A stretch of 64,000 nt of DNA, taken from an uncultured Myxococcales bacterium. GTDB taxonomy: Bacteria; Myxococcota_A; UBA9042; DTJE01. Shown piece after piece: positions 60,942-64,000 of this stretch. The translations under genes and the position numbers were made by a program. The stretch is taken from the NCBI GenBank assembly GCA_903936705.1, contig CAIZWN010000017.1:1-64000 (forward strand), read 5' to 3'. Under the pieces are notes generated by a model. It ran no database searches. It was not told where the DNA came from and saw only the letters and a list, made by a program, of their open reading frames with translations. Numbering within the stretch: the first letter of the stretch is position 1; each line of letters starts with the position of its first letter.

Positions 60942-61679
60942 TCAGTTCTTTTTGGGCAAGCCTGGAGCCGCAATCCAAACTGCCAGCAAGCGTTCCATGG
61001 ACCTGACGGAACATGCGTCGGGCCTGTCGTTGCGCGGGTCATGATCGTCCCGGTGGAAGGCGCCAGGATGCCTTGTGCGCAGGGTTCTCCAACCCAGGAG
61101 ATCCGGCGCCGGAAAGTCCTTGTCGGGACGATCACCGACCATCACCACGGTTTCGCATTCAACCCCAAAGCGCGCCTGAAGCAGAAGAAAAGGACCCGGA
61201 TCCGGCTTGGGCATCGGGCGACCCTCGACATCCGAAGTGAACAACACCTGGTCAAACATGTTTGCGATGCCGAGAGACTCGATCTTGCGTTGCTGGACTT
61301 CGAGATAGCCGTCGGTCAGCAGAGCCAACTTCAGCCCCGACTGACGCAGGCGAGCAAGCATTTGGCGAGTTCCAGCGAAGGGGCGCAGCGATGGCCGATG
61401 CGATCGAAACGCCCCGACCAGGGAAGCGATTTGCGCAGGCGTGCGGGGGATCCCCAGTTGCCGCAACCCGCTGTCGAACACGTGCAGCGGCCCTTCGTTC
61501 CGCAGGATGTCCAGAAAAACGCCCTCGGCTTCCGGGACACCCAACTCGCGTGCGGCGGCAATCAGGCCACCCTGCACGAAATCAGCCTCGGGGTAAAGAG
61601 TGTCGTCCAGGTCGAAAACCACCGCTGCGAGCGGTCGGGACATCAAGTTCGCCGGCTCTGGTGAACGCCCGTTTGTCAT
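60942..61679 (-). CDS. HAD-superfamily hydrolase
   Basis: The 245-residue protein has the HAD motifs: DLDDTLY at about 22-28 (motif I with nucleophile Asp), LALLTDG (motif II), the Lys in GRPMPKPDP (motif III) and MVGDRPDKDF (motif IV). The cap is of the subclass IA helical type. The substrate is unknown; candidates are nucleotides or sugar phosphates. The ATG at 61679 precedes a GGGTGG-type site; another ATG lies at 61643. It is convergent with the lipoprotein gene (10 bp between stops) and divergent from the RluD-like gene. Confidence 0.9.
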   Translation of the reverse strand: MTNGRSPEPANLMSRPLAAVVFDLDDTLYPEADFVQGGLIAAARELGVPEAEGVFLDILRNEGPLHVFDSGLRQLGIPRTPAQIASLVGAFRSHRPSLRPFAGTRQMLARLRQSGLKLALLTDGYLEVQQRKIESLGIANMFDQVLFTSDVEGRPMPKPDPGPFLLLQARFGVECETVVMVGDRPDKDFPAPDLLGWRTLRTRHPGAFHRDDHDPRNDRPDACSVRSMERLLAVWIAAPGLPKKN

Positions 61680-61744
61680 CAGCCACCCGTTCAGGACTTC
61701 AACAGAATCATTGACCGCAACTCGGTGGGGTTCTATCTTGCGGC

Positions 61745-62821
61745 ATGATGGCGAATTCCCCGGAAGGAAGCAACCTGCCCGCACCCGAACTGACTGCGGC
61801 ATCGCCCGATTCCCCGGGGGGCTTGCCCACGACTCATCAGGTTGAAATCGACCCGACCAGGGACGGGATGCGACTGGACATGGCAATTGCGGCCCTTGTT
61901 CCCGGCGTATCCAGATCAGCCGCACAAAGGCTGGTGGAACTGGGCGAGGTGCGGCTGGACGGAAGGCGTCGCCCGCAGGGGTTCAGGGTCACGACAGGAG
62001 CGCTGCTGGAAGTTCGCATCCCCGCGCCTCCGGTCAGGACTGGCCTGGTACCACAGGCCGGGGGAGATCTGGACATCCTGTTCGAGGACGATGTTGTCAT
62101 GGCCATCGCTAAACGCGCTGGCACAGTCGTTCATCCCGGCGCCGGTCACCAGTCGGGTACCCTGGTAAACCAGTTGATCGCATCGGGCCGCACCTTTTCG
62201 GTCATAGGGGGCGAGGACAGGCCTGGACTGGTCCATAGACTGGACAAGGACACGTCGGGCGTCCTGCTGCTGGCAAAATCCGACCAGGCGCACGCGACCC
62301 TCGCGATGCAGTTCAAGGACCGCACAATCCGAAAGGCGTACCTGGCGCTGGTTCTTGGGGCGCAGATTCCCGACCGGGGGGTATTCCGTTCGTCATTTGG
62401 CCGCAGTCCGGGAGATCGCAAGCAGTTCACCGGTCGAGTGACTTCGGAACGGGAGGCCATTACCGAGTACCAGACCGTTCTAAGAAGTTCCTTGTGTGCT
62501 CTTGTCGTTGCCCGTCCCCGAACAGGCAGGACGCACCAGATTCGCGTCCACCTGGCGGAAGGGGGCCATCCGATCGTTGGCGACCGGGTCTATGGCCGCG
62601 CGTATCCTCGTCCCGGCAGCACGCCCCAGGCCGAGGCCGCCTCGTTGAGGATGATGGAGCGTCATGCCCTGCACGCCTGGGGAATCAGGTTTGCCCACCC
62701 GACTGACGGCAGGTTGATCGAGATAACCGCCCCGCCGCCTCGCGACTTCCGCGCGATCCTGGACTCGATTTTCGGGGATCAATGGCAAGAGGCGCTCTCC
62801 CGCGTACCAATCGACGGCTAG
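61745..62821 (+). CDS. RluA/RluD-family pseudouridine synthase
   Basis: The 358-residue enzyme has an N-terminal S4 RNA-binding domain (RLDMAIAALVPGVSRSAAQR, then LVELGEVRLDG) and a catalytic domain with the nucleophile Asp in GLVHRLDKDTSGVLLLAK and the conserved GRTHQIRVHL. It modifies uridines in rRNA (RluD-type sites) or tRNA. The N-terminal 35 residues are Pro/Ser-rich and not conserved. The gene is separate from the downstream pair by 54 bp and could be co-transcribed. Confidence 0.92.
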   Translation: MMANSPEGSNLPAPELTAASPDSPGGLPTTHQVEIDPTRDGMRLDMAIAALVPGVSRSAAQRLVELGEVRLDGRRRPQGFRVTTGALLEVRIPAPPVRTGLVPQAGGDLDILFEDDVVMAIAKRAGTVVHPGAGHQSGTLVNQLIASGRTFSVIGGEDRPGLVHRLDKDTSGVLLLAKSDQAHATLAMQFKDRTIRKAYLALVLGAQIPDRGVFRSSFGRSPGDRKQFTGRVTSEREAITEYQTVLRSSLCALVVARPRTGRTHQIRVHLAEGGHPIVGDRVYGRAYPRPGSTPQAEAASLRMMERHALHAWGIRFAHPTDGRLIEITAPPPRDFRAILDSIFGDQWQEALSRVPIDG

Positions 62822-62875
62822 AGGGCTGCGCCCGATGCGGCAATCGGATATACTCCCGCGCGCCGGAGGTGCCCC

Positions 62876-63721
62876 ATGTCCGAGCGGATTTCCGAGTTCC
62901 TCAAGACGTCGAGGGCTTTGAGCGCCGCGGCAAAGGCCGCTGACCTGGCGATGAAGGCCCTGTCGAAGACCGATCCTGCGCCGGCGACCATTGCCGAGGC
63001 GGCAGATGCTGCGGTATCGGCCTTGAAGAAGGCTGGGCCGATCGACTCGCTGGTCATCGCCGTCCGGGACGAACTGGCAGCAGCATCAACTACCGCGCGC
63101 AACGCTCTCGAGCGCGAACGTGCGCTGCTGGCTGGCGCCGTGGCTGCCGAGTTGGCAAAAGTCGGCCTGAAGGTCGAAGGCCACCTGCCCCAGTTGCGCG
63201 TCGGTCTGCTGACCATGGAGTTCGCCTTTGGTCCCAAGGGCCGGTGCATTCTGTGGTTCGGTCCGCGGCACGAGCGCCTTGGTGACTGCCCACTGGAGGC
63301 AACGGCCATCGCCGCGAAGGCGGCCGAACTGGACCGAAGCCTGATGGGTGGGGAATTTGTCGAGGCGTTGTTCCTGGCCGAACTGCGCGCAGCGTACCGT
63401 GTGTGCGTGGTCAGGCAGGCCGTTCCCGAGGGAGAACGCGTCCCAGTCACCGCCCTGCTGGCCGAGATTGCCTTCAGGCGGCAACGGCCTGCCTTCTGGG
63501 CTGATCCGCGCCGCGAAACGTTCACGCCTTACGGACGCGTGGAATTCGCATGCGCGTTGGCACGATTGAAGACCCGGCGCGATGGCGACCGTGAACTGCG
63601 ACTGGACGTGGCCACAATGACGCAGACCCGACGACCCGAGGATCACCTCTGGGTACCGCGGGGGCGAACCGGCGACGGTACCCATTACGCCACCGCGGCC
63701 TTCGTGAAGGCACCCGGTTGA
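62876..63721 (+). CDS. Unknown protein coupled to a BREX-type ATPase
   Basis: I do not recognise this 281-residue protein. The first 140 residues are long helices (ERISEFLKTSRALSAAAKAA and later LERERALLAGAVAAELAKVG). The rest alternates beta segments with LRVGLLTMEFAFGPKGRCILWFGPRHERLG and PYGRVEFACALARLKTRRDG, ending in a conserved-looking HYATAAFVK strand. No catalytic motif is evident. CCGGAGGTGCC lies upstream of the ATG. The next gene starts 17 bp later with GAGGAAC, so the two belong to one operon that continues beyond the window. A partner role for the ATPase, as a binding or sensor subunit, is inferred. Confidence 0.75.
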   Translation: MSERISEFLKTSRALSAAAKAADLAMKALSKTDPAPATIAEAADAAVSALKKAGPIDSLVIAVRDELAAASTTARNALERERALLAGAVAAELAKVGLKVEGHLPQLRVGLLTMEFAFGPKGRCILWFGPRHERLGDCPLEATAIAAKAAELDRSLMGGEFVEALFLAELRAAYRVCVVRQAVPEGERVPVTALLAEIAFRRQRPAFWADPRRETFTPYGRVEFACALARLKTRRDGDRELRLDVATMTQTRRPEDHLWVPRGRTGDGTHYATAAFVKAPG

Positions 63722-63738
63722 CCCCGGGGGGAGGAACG

Positions 63739-64000
63739 ATGGTCGATACTCTGACTTCCAGGCAGGCCCGTCACGTAATCGAGGTTGTCGGCTCGTCCGG
63801 CACCCCGCCCGAGTGGGGCTTTCAGTTCTTTTCATCGGGCCTCGACAGCTATCTCCGCGTGATCGAGGAGGACTACCTGCGGTCCTTCCTGCGCGAGGGC
63901 GGTTCGTCGTTCAAGGTCGTGGTCGGCACCTATGGCGGCGGCAAGACCCACTTCCTGTACAGCGTGCGGGAACTGGCCTGGCGCCAGGACTTCCTGGTCG
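63739..64000 (+). CDS. BREX-type ATP-binding protein (DUF2791/BrxD-like), partial
   Basis: The 87 visible residues match the start of DUF2791/BrxD-like P-loop proteins of phage-defence loci: RQARHVIEVVGSSGTPPEWG, GLDSYLRVIEEDYLRSFL, and the Walker A loop GTYGGGKTHFL at about 63-73. The frame runs off the window end, so the length and the C-terminal part are unknown. Such ATPases usually sit beside a helicase (BrxHI-like) gene. It is the second gene of an operon that starts at 62876. Confidence 0.88.
   Translation, partial: MVDTLTSRQARHVIEVVGSSGTPPEWGFQFFSSGLDSYLRVIEEDYLRSFLREGGSSFKVVVGTYGGGKTHFLYSVRELAWRQDFLV

Noticed and set aside
1-64000. CRISPR array or Cas genes
   Set aside because: No regularly spaced direct repeats with unique spacers and no cas motif were seen; all repeats found are coding tandem repeats.

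Overview
The window is about 64 kb of GC-rich chromosomal DNA from a Gram-negative bacterium. I infer a Myxococcota-like or other deltaproteobacterial lineage, probably uncultured. The grounds are the many lipoproteins with Asp/Gly/Pro-rich linkers and Cys-rich repeats, a C-terminal CFI-box sorting tail, a Lys/Ala/Pro-rich histone-like protein, and phage-tail-like genes of the family often seen in such genomes. No rRNA, CRISPR array or intact insertion sequence is visible. Two tRNA genes (Lys-TTT, Glu-TTC) lie at 50.5 kb.

Layout. 0-7 kb: a minus-strand operon of a CFI-box surface protein, an outer-membrane protein, GT2 and GT4 glycosyltransferases, a Cys-rich lipoprotein and dtd. 7-13.8 kb: asd, a histone-like protein, a three-repeat hydrophobic protein divergent from a lamin-tail lipoprotein, a UDP-galactopyranose mutase fused to DUF3431, and a LuxR-type response regulator. 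14-22.4 kb: two coupled lipoproteins (one with a PPDK ATP-binding domain outside the cytoplasm), a small exported protein, and a 1206-residue FAD/Fe-S/CCG oxidoreductase. 22.6-25.3 kb: an accessory patch with a nucleotidyltransferase/methylase chimera, an intact hipBA pair with three evenly spaced operators, and a transposase scrap. 25.4-33.2 kb: an HD hydrolase, a Cys-rich lipoprotein, and a minus-strand block of a broken two-component system, a BMP-type lipoprotein and a receptor fused to a legumain-like (C13) protease. 33.7-50.4 kb: mostly housekeeping (SDR, gltBD, HD-GYP, NtrC-type regulator, Rrf2-cysK, GGDEF, purF), with a decayed hipBA and an orphan sorting tail between gltD and the HD-GYP gene.

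50.9-56.9 kb: a tightly coupled five-gene module encoding a zinc-ribbon miniprotein, a gp25/W-type baseplate protein, a giant J-like baseplate protein, a PASTA-tail protein I fusion and an adaptor-like protein. It looks like the baseplate of a contractile injection or tail-like particle whose sheath, tube and ATPase genes are not in the window. 57.2-64 kb: a KOW-like protein, NFACT protein, lipoprotein, HAD hydrolase, RluD-type synthase, and the start of an operon pairing an unknown protein with a BREX-type (DUF2791/BrxD-like) ATPase cut by the window end.

The best candidates for undescribed biology are the receptor-legumain lipoprotein with its coupled BMP lipoprotein and two-component remnant, the isolated baseplate module, and the unknown-protein/DUF2791 ATPase pair at the right edge. 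Five separate accessory genes are visibly truncated or fused by internal deletion, so the intergenic patches between housekeeping operons seem to be where foreign or dispensable genes come and go. All family calls rest on motif recognition by eye; no database search was run.
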